A stretch of 64,000 nucleotides of DNA. Source: Rhodoligotrophos sp. CJ14. Its GTDB lineage: Bacteria; Pseudomonadota; Alphaproteobacteria; Rhizobiales; Im1. Shown piece by piece: positions 35,037 through 43,330 of the stretch (positions are counted from its first letter, which is position 1; every line of letters starts with the position of its first letter). Where the stretch lies: the NCBI RefSeq assembly GCF_038811545.1, contig NZ_CP133319.1, positions 2,385,516-2,449,515 on the forward strand, in the 5' to 3' direction. The notes under the pieces are model-generated. The model was not told the origin of the DNA, made no database searches, and saw nothing but the letters and a program-made list of their open reading frames with translations. Both the position numbers and the translations under genes were made by a program.

Positions 35037-35050
35037 ATTCTGTAATTATA
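35037..35050. promoter_or_regulatory. Shared 14-bp motif ATTCTGTAATTATA, site 1
   Basis: The A/T-rich 14-mer lies about 208 bp upstream of the binding-protein start and just downstream of the CoA-transferase gene end. An identical 14-mer lies at 37195-37208 in front of the crotonase and GntR genes. Both are candidate sites for that GntR regulator. Confidence 0.5.
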
Positions 35051-35091
35051 AAATCACAATCCTCAGCCCCTCACAAGACGCTTGCCCGCCT

Positions 35092-36333
35092 TTAGGCTGC
35101 ATCGCTCGGCAGCAAGTCGCTCGCCGCCGCTCCGCTGTCGAGCAATCGGGCAATCTCATCATCCCCATAGCCATATTCACGCAGCACCTCCCGCGTATGC
35201 TCGCCTAGGCATGGGGCTGCCCGCGCTACGGTGACGGGCGTATCGGAGAACTTCACGGGAAAGCCGATCGTCCGCACGGCACCGCGCCTGGAATGCTGAA
35301 CTATCGGGACCATGTCCCGCGCGATCACTTGCGGATCGCGATGCATTTCCGGCACGCGGAGAATCGGGCCTGCGGGCACCCCAGCCGCTTCGAAAGCCGC
35401 CAACCACTCTGCCGCCGTCTTCTGCTGGAACAACGGCTCGAGACACGCATCGAGCGCGTCCTTATTGGCCATGCGATCGGTGTTGGTGCGAAAGCGGGGA
35501 TCTTCAGCCAGTTCGGGAGCACCAAGAATGGCCACCATCCGCCGCCAGTTTGGCTCGCTCGCCGCCCCGATATTGATCCATTCGTCCGCGGTCCGATAGG
35601 CTTGGTAGGGCGCGCTCAAGGGGTGCGCCGAACCAAGCGCGCCAGGGCAGTCGCCCGTCGCGAAGGTGATGGCCGAATGCCAATAGGTGAAGGTCACCCC
35701 CGCCTCGAGGAGAGAGGCATCGACCAGCTGGCCCCTGCCGGTATTCTGCCGCGCATAAAGGGCTGCGACCACGCCCATCGTCGCCAGAATGCCTGCGCTG
35801 ATATCGGTGATCGGCGGCCCGACCTTCACCGGCGGCCGTCCTGGTCCTTCGCCGGTTATGCTCATGAGCCCGCTCATGCCCTGAGCGATCAGATCAAACC
35901 CGCCACGTTCGGCATAAGGACCGGTCCGGCCGAAACCGGAAATCGAGCAATAGATGAGCCGTGGAAACTCGCGGCTCAAATCGTCCCAGCCCAGGCCGAG
36001 CTTCGCCATCGTATCATGGCGGTAATTCTCGATCAGCACATCGGCTGTCGCGAGCAGACGGCGAAGCACCGCGCGGCCCTCTTCCGTCTTGAGGTTCAGC
36101 GCAATGCCTCGCTTGTTGCGATTCATCATCATGAAGGCGTGACTATCCGGATCGCCCGCCTCGTTGGGCATGGTGTCGCGACGGGTGTCGTCGCCGCCTT
36201 GCACCCGCTCGACCTTGATGACGTCAGCCCCCATATCCGCGAGCATGCGCCCGCAGGTTGGGCCGGCCATCACATGGGCGAGTTCGATCACCGTCACCCC
36301 ACGAAGGGGTCCACTCGCAGCGTCCTTGGTCAC
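35092..36333 (-). CDS. CaiB/BaiF CoA-transferase (family III)
   Basis: A 413-residue CoA-transferase that moves CoA between carboxylic acids. Visible motifs are GVTVIELAHVMAGPTCGRML at the N-terminus, ADVIKVE, NRNKRGIALNLK and VGPPITDISAG, in which the Asp is the catalytic residue that forms the acyl anhydride. The start is GTG at 36333 with GGAAGGTGA just upstream. It follows the crotonase gene by 36 bp on the same strand and precedes the FbpA-like importer operon. It probably activates the imported acid for the crotonase step. Confidence 0.93.
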   Translation of the reverse strand: MTKDAASGPLRGVTVIELAHVMAGPTCGRMLADMGADVIKVERVQGGDDTRRDTMPNEAGDPDSHAFMMMNRNKRGIALNLKTEEGRAVLRRLLATADVLIENYRHDTMAKLGLGWDDLSREFPRLIYCSISGFGRTGPYAERGGFDLIAQGMSGLMSITGEGPGRPPVKVGPPITDISAGILATMGVVAALYARQNTGRGQLVDASLLEAGVTFTYWHSAITFATGDCPGALGSAHPLSAPYQAYRTADEWINIGAASEPNWRRMVAILGAPELAEDPRFRTNTDRMANKDALDACLEPLFQQKTAAEWLAAFEAAGVPAGPILRVPEMHRDPQVIARDMVPIVQHSRRGAVRTIGFPVKFSDTPVTVARAAPCLGEHTREVLREYGYGDDEIARLLDSGAAASDLLPSDAA

Positions 36334-36369
36334 GTCTCACCTTCCGAATTCTGCCAGCGATGGGCTCGC

Positions 36370-37149
36370 TCACCGCCCCACGAACCGGGGCTTGCGCTTT
36401 TCGTTGAACGCCGTTGTGCCTTCGCGATAATCCTCGGTATCGAAGCAGCGATAGGGCTCGTCGCGCTCGGCTTGCGATAGAGGTCGCGGATCAGCCAGAC
36501 GCTTGATGAAGGCTTTATGCCAGCGGTTTGACAGCGGGGCTGCCTCGGTGATGCGCCGGACTGTCGTTTCGATCTCCTCATCGAGGGCCTCTGGCGCCAC
36601 GACCCGCGTGACGAGACCGAGATGGTAAGCCTCCTCAGCCCCGAATATCCTGCCCTCGAGCAGCATCTCGAGTGCGCGACGGCGGCCGATGAGATCGCAC
36701 AGCACGTTCAGCTCGTCATAATCGAGCGCGAGCCCAAGCCGGTTGGGCGGAATGCCGAAGCGGCTATCGGACGAGCAGATCCGGATATCGCACGAAGCTG
36801 CGAGCTCCAGCCCGCCGCCCACGCACACGCCGCGGATTTTGGCCACCGTGGGATGCCGGCAGTCTTTCAGGTTGACCAGCGCGCCGACCGTATCCTCGGC
36901 ATATTCTTTTCCCTGAACGGAGCCTTGGCGATCCGAGTCGAATTCACCGATATCGCTGCCGGCGCAGAAGGCCCGATCGCCTCCCCCCTGAACCACGATG
37001 CAGCGAATGCCGCCATCCGCTGAGAGATCTTCGAGCACCGCAGCGAAACGCTGATACATCGGCACCGTGAAGGCGTTCATCTTCTCAGGGCGGTTGATCG
37101 TCACGATCGCCCTGTTCTCGGATCGCTCCACGATGATGTGGTCTTCCAT
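36370..37149 (-). CDS. Enoyl-CoA hydratase/isomerase (crotonase family)
   Basis: A 259-residue crotonase. Oxyanion-hole elements are seen in RAFCAGSDIGEF and GVCVGGGLELAASCDIRI. The second catalytic glutamate of true hydratases (usually in FGxPE) is replaced: here FGIPPNRLGL. It may therefore be an isomerase, decarboxylase or dehydratase of a non-standard type. A strong AGGAGG precedes ATG 37149. It is the first gene of a minus-strand unit with the CaiB/BaiF transferase and is divergent from a GntR regulator. Confidence 0.88.
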   Translation of the reverse strand: MEDHIIVERSENRAIVTINRPEKMNAFTVPMYQRFAAVLEDLSADGGIRCIVVQGGGDRAFCAGSDIGEFDSDRQGSVQGKEYAEDTVGALVNLKDCRHPTVAKIRGVCVGGGLELAASCDIRICSSDSRFGIPPNRLGLALDYDELNVLCDLIGRRRALEMLLEGRIFGAEEAYHLGLVTRVVAPEALDEEIETTVRRITEAAPLSNRWHKAFIKRLADPRPLSQAERDEPYRCFDTEDYREGTTAFNEKRKPRFVGR

Positions 37150-37194
37150 TCCCCGCCTCCTGCTGGGCGCCCCTGCCGCTGCTCGCCTTTTGTA

Positions 37195-37208
37195 ATTCTG
37201 TAATTATA
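37195..37208. promoter_or_regulatory. Shared 14-bp motif ATTCTGTAATTATA, site 2
   Basis: Identical to 35037-35050. On the minus strand it reads as a tandem AATTACAG/AATTACAA direct repeat. It lies 45 bp upstream of the crotonase start and about 240 bp upstream of the GntR gene. Another A/T-rich inverted sequence, ATAATTATGCATTAT, follows near 37243. Confidence 0.5.
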
Positions 37209-37302
37209 TAACTTTGAGACCTGGCGGTGAGCAAGCGAAATATAATTATGCATTATGGGCGGACTTTTCGCCGGGATTGCGCTATCTACAGCCGATCGCC
37301 TG

Positions 37303-37406
37303 GGGCATTTTCGAGCGAAGTGAATAGCGGTTCGCGCGAAGAAGTTGCGGGCGATGCAAGGCGTTAGAGCGGCTTCGCATTCAAAGAAATCCGAAAACGC
37401 TCTAGA
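37303..37406. repeat. Dispersed intergenic palindromic element (copy A), RIME-like
   Basis: A roughly 100-bp element beginning GCATTTTCGAGCGAAGTGAA and ending AAAACGCTCTAGA. The left half contains GGTTCGCGCGAAGAA, and the right half pairs TTAGAGCGG with a terminal CGCTCTA. Copies recur at 56885-56964 and 59168-59265, with degraded copies at 49544-49637 and 13040-13075. It resembles intergenic mosaic elements of rhizobia. The 300-bp region 37150-37449 holds only this and the A/T-rich motifs. Confidence 0.8.
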
Positions 37407-37449
37407 CAGGATCGCTTCGAGACCAAACCTAGCCGGGCAACCAGCGTTA

Positions 37450-38208
37450 ATGCACGACCATTCGCCAGCCGAGCGCAAACCACGTCGCCGCAAACATCTC
37501 GCATCCGCTTCGGGAAGCAAGCCGGTCATTCAGCTGTCGCGCCGCTCGCTGCATGACGAGATCGCCGAGCTGCTCCGCGATAATATCGTCGAGGGCAAAA
37601 TGCTACCCGGCTCGTTCATTGACGAGGCCGAGCTGGTCCATACCCTCGGCGTCTCCCGCACGCCCATTCGTGAAGCCTTGAAGGTGCTCGCCTTCGAAGG
37701 CCTGGTGACCATTATTCCCAATCGAGGGAGCTATGTCGCCCAGCTCGAGCCGGAAGACGCGCGTGATCTGATCGAAGTGCTGGCGGAGCTCGAGGGTTTC
37801 GCTGCCTTTCTCGCCTGTGAACGAGCCGATGAAGAAGATCTACGTGTGCTGCACCGCCTGCACGAAGACATGGCCGCTGCCTACGAGAAGAAGAACAAGC
37901 TCAAATATTTCAAGCTGAACCAGAATATTCATTCCAAGATTGTTGAGGCCGCGAAGAACCCGCATCTGGCGGAAACGCATCGCGCCTATACCAGCCGCTT
38001 GCGCCGGGTGCGCTATCTGGCAACGCCCAACCCTGTGGAATGGCGCTCGTCGATGCAGGACCACGAGAAGATACTCGCAGCCCTGAGCAAGCGGGATGGC
38101 AATGCAGCACGAGCCTTGGTGACCGCCCATGTGGCCGACATCTGGCCGATGGTCGAAGCCGTGCTGCTCGCGGAAAGCCGGGGAGAACCGCAGGCAGTTC
38201 AGAGATGA
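37450..38208 (+). CDS. GntR-family regulator, FCD subfamily
   Basis: About 252 residues. A basic N-terminus (RKPRRRKH) precedes the winged helix FIDEAELVHTLGVSRTPIRE and a helical FCD effector domain with histidines in KLNQNIHSKIVE and VTAHVADIW. The frame is open to 37345, but that part lies inside the dispersed repeat; ATG 37450 gives a normal length. It is divergent from the crotonase/CoA-transferase genes and is their probable regulator through the ATTCTGTAATTATA motif. Confidence 0.87.
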   Translation: MHDHSPAERKPRRRKHLASASGSKPVIQLSRRSLHDEIAELLRDNIVEGKMLPGSFIDEAELVHTLGVSRTPIREALKVLAFEGLVTIIPNRGSYVAQLEPEDARDLIEVLAELEGFAAFLACERADEEDLRVLHRLHEDMAAAYEKKNKLKYFKLNQNIHSKIVEAAKNPHLAETHRAYTSRLRRVRYLATPNPVEWRSSMQDHEKILAALSKRDGNAARALVTAHVADIWPMVEAVLLAESRGEPQAVQR

Positions 38209-38209
38209 G

Positions 38210-38231
38210 CGCGCGGCGCCCTCACCGCGCG
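38210..38231. terminator. Bidirectional terminator-like hairpin
   Basis: CGCGCGG-CGCCCTCA-CCGCGCG, a perfect 7-bp GC stem, lies between the convergent GntR and NIPSNAP genes and overlaps the NIPSNAP stop codon. Confidence 0.5.
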
Positions 38232-38539
38232 AAGAACTCGGCCGGCTTGAGCGGAATGGAGGTGATCGCGGCCGTCAATGCTCCGTCCACTTCGGTCCTG
38301 GTCTTGAGAGCCTGCCAGTCCGGATCCTTCCGAAACGCCTCCCATCCCGCCTTCATGGCCGCCTGATCCGGCCATTCGACCAGATACCAAAGCTCGCCCG
38401 GCATGTCTGCATGCTCCCAGAAATCAATCACTTTGATGTCGAGCTTCTCGAACAGCTGCAAGGTGCCATTGGCAAAGCGGTGCCGAAGGGCCTCTTCTTT
38501 TCCAGCGACCGGCACGTAATGTCTCAGCTCGTAGATCAT
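38222..38539 (-). CDS. NIPSNAP-family protein
   Basis: A 105-residue single dimeric alpha/beta-barrel domain protein. MIYELRHYVPVAGKEEAL at the start and FWEHADMPGELWYLVEW in the middle are characteristic of NIPSNAP. The biochemical role of the family in bacteria is unclear, although members often sit with catabolic monooxygenase genes. ATG 38539 has GGAGAGGG upstream; the long open frame to 39139 is a shadow of the MocR gene. It follows the MocR-like gene by 23 bp on the same strand and may be co-transcribed with it. Confidence 0.85.
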   Translation of the reverse strand: MIYELRHYVPVAGKEEALRHRFANGTLQLFEKLDIKVIDFWEHADMPGELWYLVEWPDQAAMKAGWEAFRKDPDWQALKTRTEVDGALTAAITSIPLKPAEFFAR

Positions 38540-38562
38540 CGATCCCTCTCCTCTTATTGATC

Positions 38563-39954
38563 TCAAAGAACCAGGTAAGAGGCCGCCGGGCGCTTGCTGC
38601 GCAGCAGCTCGGCAACCACCTCCAGCCCCTGCTGGAGTTCGGCGCGCGAGGCTGTGGCCCCGCCAAGACTGAGGCGCACCGCTTGCGGCGCCGTGCCATG
38701 CCCCACCATGAAGGCTTCCGCCGGCGTCACTGCCACGCCGCGAGCATTTGCAGCAGCAACGAAGCCTTCTGCACGCCAGCTCTCGGGCAGAGCCACCCAC
38801 ATATGCAGCGCCGTGGGCAACGCCCGGACCAGCTGGCCACTGAGCAGATCGGCCGCCATCGCCTGGCGCTTGCGCAGCTCTTCGCGCTGCTCTTCCGCTA
38901 AACGCTGGGCGGTGCCATCCTCGATCAGCCGGCTCGCTATCTCGATCGAGAACAGTGAAGCCATCCATGTCGTCGAGGCAAGCCCCGGAATGAGATCCTT
39001 CGCCCGGCCTCTCGGTGCGGCGATGAAGCCGGTGCGCAGCCCCGCCGAGATGATCTTGGAAAGACTGGTGATATAGAAGCCCTGCTCGGGCGCGAAGGTG
39101 GCGATGGGGGGCAGCGGCTTGTCCATCAGCGCGCCGCAAACGTCATTCTCGATAATCGCCACCCCATAGTGCTCTGCAATGTCGGCCAGGGCTTTACGGC
39201 GATCCACCGGCATCACGGCCAGGGTAGGACTGTGATGCGTGGGGATGCAGAACAGCGCGCGCACCCCGCCGGCCTTGCAGGCCGCCTCGAATGAGTCCGG
39301 CATCACGCCGTCTTTGTCGATCTGCACCGGCTTGGGCGTCAGGTGACGGTTGGCGATGAGGAAGCGGATGCCCGGATCGGCGAGCTCTTCCAGCAGAATG
39401 GTATCACCAGGCTCGGTAATGGCATTGAGCACCGCTGCCGCCGCCTGCTGCGCGCCGTTCACGATGACGATGTCATCTGCATGGGCGGCCAGGCCGAGCG
39501 TGGAGAGCCACTTCACTGCCGCCATGCGATGTTCCGGCATGCCGAGCCACGGGCGGTGATACGGAACCAGGCTCTCGATCCGTCCGCTTCCGATCATGTC
39601 GCGCATGGCCCCTGTGATCGCCGCCTCCTGCGACGGCAGCACCACGAGACAATTGAAGCTGAGATCGATCCGGTCAGATTGTGCGCGATTTGGCTCGAGC
39701 CGGGGGAGATCCGACGGCCTGGAGCTGACGAAGGTGCCCCGGCCCACCGATCCCTCAATGAGATGGCGACGCTCCGCCAGAGCATAGGCTTTGCTGATGG
39801 TGCTGACCGAGAGTTTCAGCTGCCAGGCAAGCTCTCTATGGGTTGGCAGCCGCGCTCCGGGCGCAAGTCGCCCCTGGGCAATATCTTCCGCGAGGGCGTC
39901 GGCAATGGCGACATAGAGCTTGCCCTTGCGGTTCTTGTAGTTCGGGATCCACAT
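38563..39954 (-). CDS. MocR-like regulator (GntR domain fused to a PLP aminotransferase-fold domain)
   Basis: About 463 residues. The N-terminal winged helix contains RLPTHRELAWQLKLSVSTIS, and the fold-type I aminotransferase domain contains IVNGAQQAAAAVLNAI, ENDVCGAL and the PLP lysine in SLSKIISAGLRTGFI. MocR proteins sense PLP or amino compounds with this domain and usually regulate divergent genes. ATG 39954 opens MWIPNYKNRKGKLYVAIADAL, the standard start of the family, although no clear ribosome site is visible. It is divergent from the monooxygenase/dipeptidase operon. Confidence 0.93.
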   Translation of the reverse strand: MWIPNYKNRKGKLYVAIADALAEDIAQGRLAPGARLPTHRELAWQLKLSVSTISKAYALAERRHLIEGSVGRGTFVSSRPSDLPRLEPNRAQSDRIDLSFNCLVVLPSQEAAITGAMRDMIGSGRIESLVPYHRPWLGMPEHRMAAVKWLSTLGLAAHADDIVIVNGAQQAAAAVLNAITEPGDTILLEELADPGIRFLIANRHLTPKPVQIDKDGVMPDSFEAACKAGGVRALFCIPTHHSPTLAVMPVDRRKALADIAEHYGVAIIENDVCGALMDKPLPPIATFAPEQGFYITSLSKIISAGLRTGFIAAPRGRAKDLIPGLASTTWMASLFSIEIASRLIEDGTAQRLAEEQREELRKRQAMAADLLSGQLVRALPTALHMWVALPESWRAEGFVAAANARGVAVTPAEAFMVGHGTAPQAVRLSLGGATASRAELQQGLEVVAELLRSKRPAASYLVL

Positions 39955-39968
39955 TGAGCAGGAGATTT

Positions 39969-39981
39969 GTTGTATGACAAT
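39969..39981. promoter_or_regulatory. Putative MocR operator, site 1 (TTGT-ATG-ACAA)
   Basis: The inverted repeat TTGT-N3-ACAA lies 15 bp upstream of the MocR ATG, in the divergent promoter with the monooxygenase gene. The same architecture occurs at 42145-42157 in front of the importer operon. Confidence 0.55.
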
Positions 39982-40040
39982 GTTCAAATTGACACGCAAC
40001 TCTCCCTCAACATAATCCAAAACGCAATACAAATTCCTCG

Positions 40041-40055
40041 CGGAACGCGGTTCCG
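40041..40055 (+). promoter_or_regulatory. Palindrome CGGAAC-GCG-GTTCCG in the monooxygenase leader
   Basis: A perfect 6-bp inverted repeat 27 bp upstream of the monooxygenase ATG. It could be an operator or an mRNA hairpin near the ribosome site. Confidence 0.35.
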
Positions 40056-40082
40056 TGACGGCTGCCCGGCAAAGGAGCGGTC

Positions 40083-41120
40083 ATGCAGTTCGGCTTCTAT
40101 CTCCCCTGCTATTATCCAGATATGTCCTATCCGGCGGCGCAACTCTATCGGGACACCATAGAGGAAGCCAAGCTGGCGGAGGAACTGGGCTTCATCTCGC
40201 TCACAATTCCCGAGCACCACTTCATCAACTATCTCACCCATCCGAGCCCTTTGCTGACTGCAGTGCGCGTGGCCGCCGAGACCAAGTCGATCCCCCTGAT
40301 CAGCGCCGTGCTCGTGCTGCCGTTCTACGACATCCGCAGGCTTGCCGGCGAAATCGCCCAGGCCGATTGCCTGACCGAAGGGCGCATTCAGATCGGCGTG
40401 GGCCGCGGCGCCTTCCGCTACGAATTCGATCGTTTCAACGTGCCGGTCGAGGAAAGCCGCGACAGGTTCGACGATAGCCTTAACCTGCTGATGAAGCTGC
40501 TCTCCGAGGAAGAGGTCAGCTGGGACAGCAAGTATTACAAATTCGACGCGCTCACCATCACACCGCGACCATTCCAGAAGCCCTATCCCAAGATCTGGGT
40601 TGCGGCTCTCTCGGAAGGGGCAATCGCGGGCACTGTGCGCCGAGGCTTCAACGTGATGACGACGCCCCTGCGCGACCCGTTCGAGGCGGCGAGCAAGCAG
40701 GCCAAGGCCTTTCTTGACGCCTTGCCTCCAGGAAACCCGCTGAACCAGAAGCACTCGATGCTGCGCATGGGCTTCGTTGCCAAGAACGAGGCGGACGCCA
40801 CCGAGAAGCTGCATCTCGCTCTCGACAACCACCGGCGCTTCGTCAACGTGTTCGAAACAGCCGGCACTGTGAAGGGTGGTGCGATTGTCCCGCTGGACGT
40901 GCCGGAGACCCTCGAGGATATCCGGCGTAGCCTCATCATCGGCTCACCCCAGGAATGCGTGGATAAGATCGGCCACTATGCCGAGCTTGGGATCGACGAC
41001 ATTCAGGTCAACATGAATTTCGGCGCATCCCATAAGGATGTCATGGAGGCGCTCGAGCGCTTTGCCGTGCACATCATGCCCCACTTCAAGAATGATGCAC
41101 GCGCGGAGGTGGCCGTATGA
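40083..41120 (+). CDS. LLM-class flavin-dependent oxidoreductase (luciferase-like monooxygenase)
   Basis: A 345-residue bacterial luciferase-like TIM barrel that uses reduced FMN and O2. The family signatures MQFGFYLPCY, IPEHHFINYL and LTEGRIQIGVGRGAFRYEF are present. It is probably one half of a two-component monooxygenase; the only flavin reductase gene in the window lies 5 kb downstream at 46184. It overlaps the M19 dipeptidase gene by 4 bp. It is divergent from a MocR regulator and preceded by a TTGT-N3-ACAA palindrome. The substrate is unknown, possibly an amine, heterocycle or sulfonate. Confidence 0.9.
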   Translation: MQFGFYLPCYYPDMSYPAAQLYRDTIEEAKLAEELGFISLTIPEHHFINYLTHPSPLLTAVRVAAETKSIPLISAVLVLPFYDIRRLAGEIAQADCLTEGRIQIGVGRGAFRYEFDRFNVPVEESRDRFDDSLNLLMKLLSEEEVSWDSKYYKFDALTITPRPFQKPYPKIWVAALSEGAIAGTVRRGFNVMTTPLRDPFEAASKQAKAFLDALPPGNPLNQKHSMLRMGFVAKNEADATEKLHLALDNHRRFVNVFETAGTVKGGAIVPLDVPETLEDIRRSLIIGSPQECVDKIGHYAELGIDDIQVNMNFGASHKDVMEALERFAVHIMPHFKNDARAEVAV

Positions 41121-42142
41121 CGTCCGATAGCACCCGTGCCGCCGAGCTCCACCGGCGCGCCCTGATCATCGACGGTCTCGTCTTCCGCTGTGACACCGAT
41201 GCGGTGCTGCGGCAGGGCAATGTCGCCGCGGTCAATATCACGGTCGCCGATTTCAACGCGGATTTCGAAGTCGTCTGCGACGACATCGCGGCATGGCTCG
41301 CGCGCGCGACAGATCCCGCAGGCCCATGGCACATCGTTGAGACGGTTGCCGATATCCATGCGGCCCGCAAAGCCGATAAGATCGGCCTCATCATGGGCTG
41401 GCAGAACATGCGCGGCATTGGCGATCGGCTCGATCGCCTCCGCTTTTTCCACCGCCTGGGCATTCGCGTGATGCAGCTCACCTATAATGAGCGCAACTTC
41501 ATCGGCGATGGTTGCCTGGAACCGGCGGATGCGGGCTTGAGCCTCTTCGGTCGCCGGGTCGTCGCGGAGATGAACCGGTGCGGCATCGCCATTGACCTGA
41601 GCCATGTCGGCCATCGCTCGGCCATGGACGCCGCCACGCTCAGTGAACGGCCGGTCCTGCTGACCCATGCCAATGCCAAGGCAATCTCGGATGTGCCGCG
41701 CAACAAGCACGATGAGCTGATCAAGGCCGTGGCGGAAACCGGCGGGCTCGTCGGGGCGAGTGTCTATGGTCCGATGTGCTGGGATGGCAATCCGGAGCGC
41801 CGGCCGAACCTGGAGGATTTCTATCGCCATCTGGACCATATCGTGAGCCTCGTCGGCATCGAACATGTTGCCTTCGGCACCGACTTCCCGGCGGTTGCCG
41901 ATCTCGACTCGGTCGGATCGATCATCCAGATGACACTTGATCGCTATCCCACGGCCATCACCAAATATGCGGCCGCTTTCGGCAACGACGCGCGCACCCG
42001 CTATCCCGTGGATTGCGGCTCACCAGCGGAACTTGGCAAACTCACCGAACTCCTGGTGGCCAAGGGTTGGACCGATGCCGACATCCTGGCCTTCCTCGGC
42101 GGCAATTATTTGCGGGTATTGGATGCCATCTGGACGGTCTAG
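41117..42142 (+). CDS. M19 (renal dipeptidase-like) amidohydrolase with altered metal motifs
   Basis: A 341-residue protein of the membrane dipeptidase family, but cytoplasmic (no signal peptide). The two later metal histidines are present (DLSHVGHRS and LTHANAKA). The early HxD motif is absent (LIIDGLVFRCDTD), and the segment that normally carries the bridging Glu reads IMGWQNMRGIGD. This pattern fits a proteobacterial subgroup I associate with betaine/dimethylglycine gene clusters rather than true dipeptidases. It is translationally coupled to the monooxygenase and ends just before the palindrome at 42145. It may hydrolyse the product of the monooxygenase. Confidence 0.85.
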   Translation: MTSDSTRAAELHRRALIIDGLVFRCDTDAVLRQGNVAAVNITVADFNADFEVVCDDIAAWLARATDPAGPWHIVETVADIHAARKADKIGLIMGWQNMRGIGDRLDRLRFFHRLGIRVMQLTYNERNFIGDGCLEPADAGLSLFGRRVVAEMNRCGIAIDLSHVGHRSAMDAATLSERPVLLTHANAKAISDVPRNKHDELIKAVAETGGLVGASVYGPMCWDGNPERRPNLEDFYRHLDHIVSLVGIEHVAFGTDFPAVADLDSVGSIIQMTLDRYPTAITKYAAAFGNDARTRYPVDCGSPAELGKLTELLVAKGWTDADILAFLGGNYLRVLDAIWTV

Positions 42143-42144
42143 AT

Positions 42145-42157
42145 GTTGTCGCACAAC
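42145..42157. promoter_or_regulatory. Putative MocR operator, site 2 (GTTGT-CGC-ACAAC)
   Basis: A perfect 13-bp palindrome with the same TTGT-N3-ACAA core as at 39970-39980. It lies 114 bp upstream of the importer binding-protein gene, immediately after the dipeptidase stop. Confidence 0.55.
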
Positions 42158-42271
42158 AATATCCCTGTTGACCTGCTTATTTGACCGGCTAACGTGAATT
42201 GTAATGCGATCCGAGATGCCCCTGGGTGAGGCTGAAGAGGGTTCCGGATCCTGTATGGGGAGAACTTTGCT

Positions 42272-43321
42272 ATGCGTCGTCACGGACCTCTTTCTCGGAT
42301 GACCTGCCGGGCCGCCTTGCTCGTTGCGGGTTTTGCCATGTTCGCCAACACCGCTTTGGCGCAAGACACGATCACCATTGCGGGCTGGGGCGGCAACTAC
42401 CAGGAGGCCCTGTCCAAGGCCGTTTGGCAGCCCACTGCGGAAAAACTCGGCATCACCATTCTGGAGGACACGACCAACGGCCTTGCGGATGTCCGCGCGC
42501 AAGTGTCCGCCAACAGCGTGCTCTGGGATATCACCGAGCTGACGATCGACGGCTGCGCCCAGGGTGAGACGGAAGGCCTGTTCGAAGACCTGGACTATGG
42601 CATCATCGACAAATCAGGCTTCGATCCCGCGGTGGTGCAGCGCACCTATATCGGGCTCAACTATTATTCCAACGTCATCGGTTGGAATAAGGAGAAGTTC
42701 AAGGAAGGCCCGCAATCCTGGGCCGACTTCTGGAATGTCGAGAAATTCCCCGGCCGCCGCTCCCTGCGCAATGACCCCGCCGAGGTTCTGGAAGCAGCGC
42801 TGCTCGCCGATGGCGTTGAGCCCAGCAAGCTCTATCCGCTGGATCTCGACCGGGCCTTCAAGAGCCTTGAGAAGATCAAGCCGCATATCTCTGTCTGGTG
42901 GTCCTCCGGTGCGCAATCCGCCCAGCTTGTGGCCGATGGCGAGGTTGATCTGATCGGTGCCTGGAACGGCCGCATCAGCGCCGCGGTCCAATCCGGTGCG
43001 CCCTTCGAGTTCACCTTCAACCAGGGCCTGCTCATCGCCGATTGCCTCGTGATCCCGAAGGGGGCGAAGAACAAGGATCTCGCCATGAAGGCGCTGGCGA
43101 CGGCGGTCTCGGCGGAGATGCTCGCCAACTTGCCTCAGTATATCGACTACGGCCCGGCCAATCTGAAGGCGTATGACACCGGCAAGATCTCTCCCGAAAT
43201 GGCCAAGACCCTCAACACTTCGCCCGAGAATGCGCCCAAGCAGGCCGTTGTACGCGGCGACTGGTGGGGCAAGCACGGCGCTGAGGCACGTGAGCGCTGG
43301 GCCCAGTTCATCAATCAATAA
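42272..43321 (+). CDS. PotD-like ABC substrate-binding protein
   Basis: A 349-residue periplasmic binding protein with a Sec-type signal ending ANTALA-QDT. It shares SWADFWNVEKFPGRRSLR, LADGVEPSKLYPLDLDRAF and LEKIKPHISVWW with the proteins at 15721 and 25284, so the three form one paralogous set. The DTITIAGWGGNYQ opening is typical of PotD-like proteins. It is the first gene of an operon with ATPase, two permeases and a flavin reductase. The linked monooxygenase suggests a nitrogenous organic ligand. Confidence 0.92.
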   Translation: MRRHGPLSRMTCRAALLVAGFAMFANTALAQDTITIAGWGGNYQEALSKAVWQPTAEKLGITILEDTTNGLADVRAQVSANSVLWDITELTIDGCAQGETEGLFEDLDYGIIDKSGFDPAVVQRTYIGLNYYSNVIGWNKEKFKEGPQSWADFWNVEKFPGRRSLRNDPAEVLEAALLADGVEPSKLYPLDLDRAFKSLEKIKPHISVWWSSGAQSAQLVADGEVDLIGAWNGRISAAVQSGAPFEFTFNQGLLIADCLVIPKGAKNKDLAMKALATAVSAEMLANLPQYIDYGPANLKAYDTGKISPEMAKTLNTSPENAPKQAVVRGDWWGKHGAEARERWAQFINQ

Positions 43322-43330
43322 GTCTGCTGC

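Noticed and set aside
35293-36480. 395-codon plus-strand frame opposite the CoA-transferase
   Set aside because: Antisense shadow with no family features.
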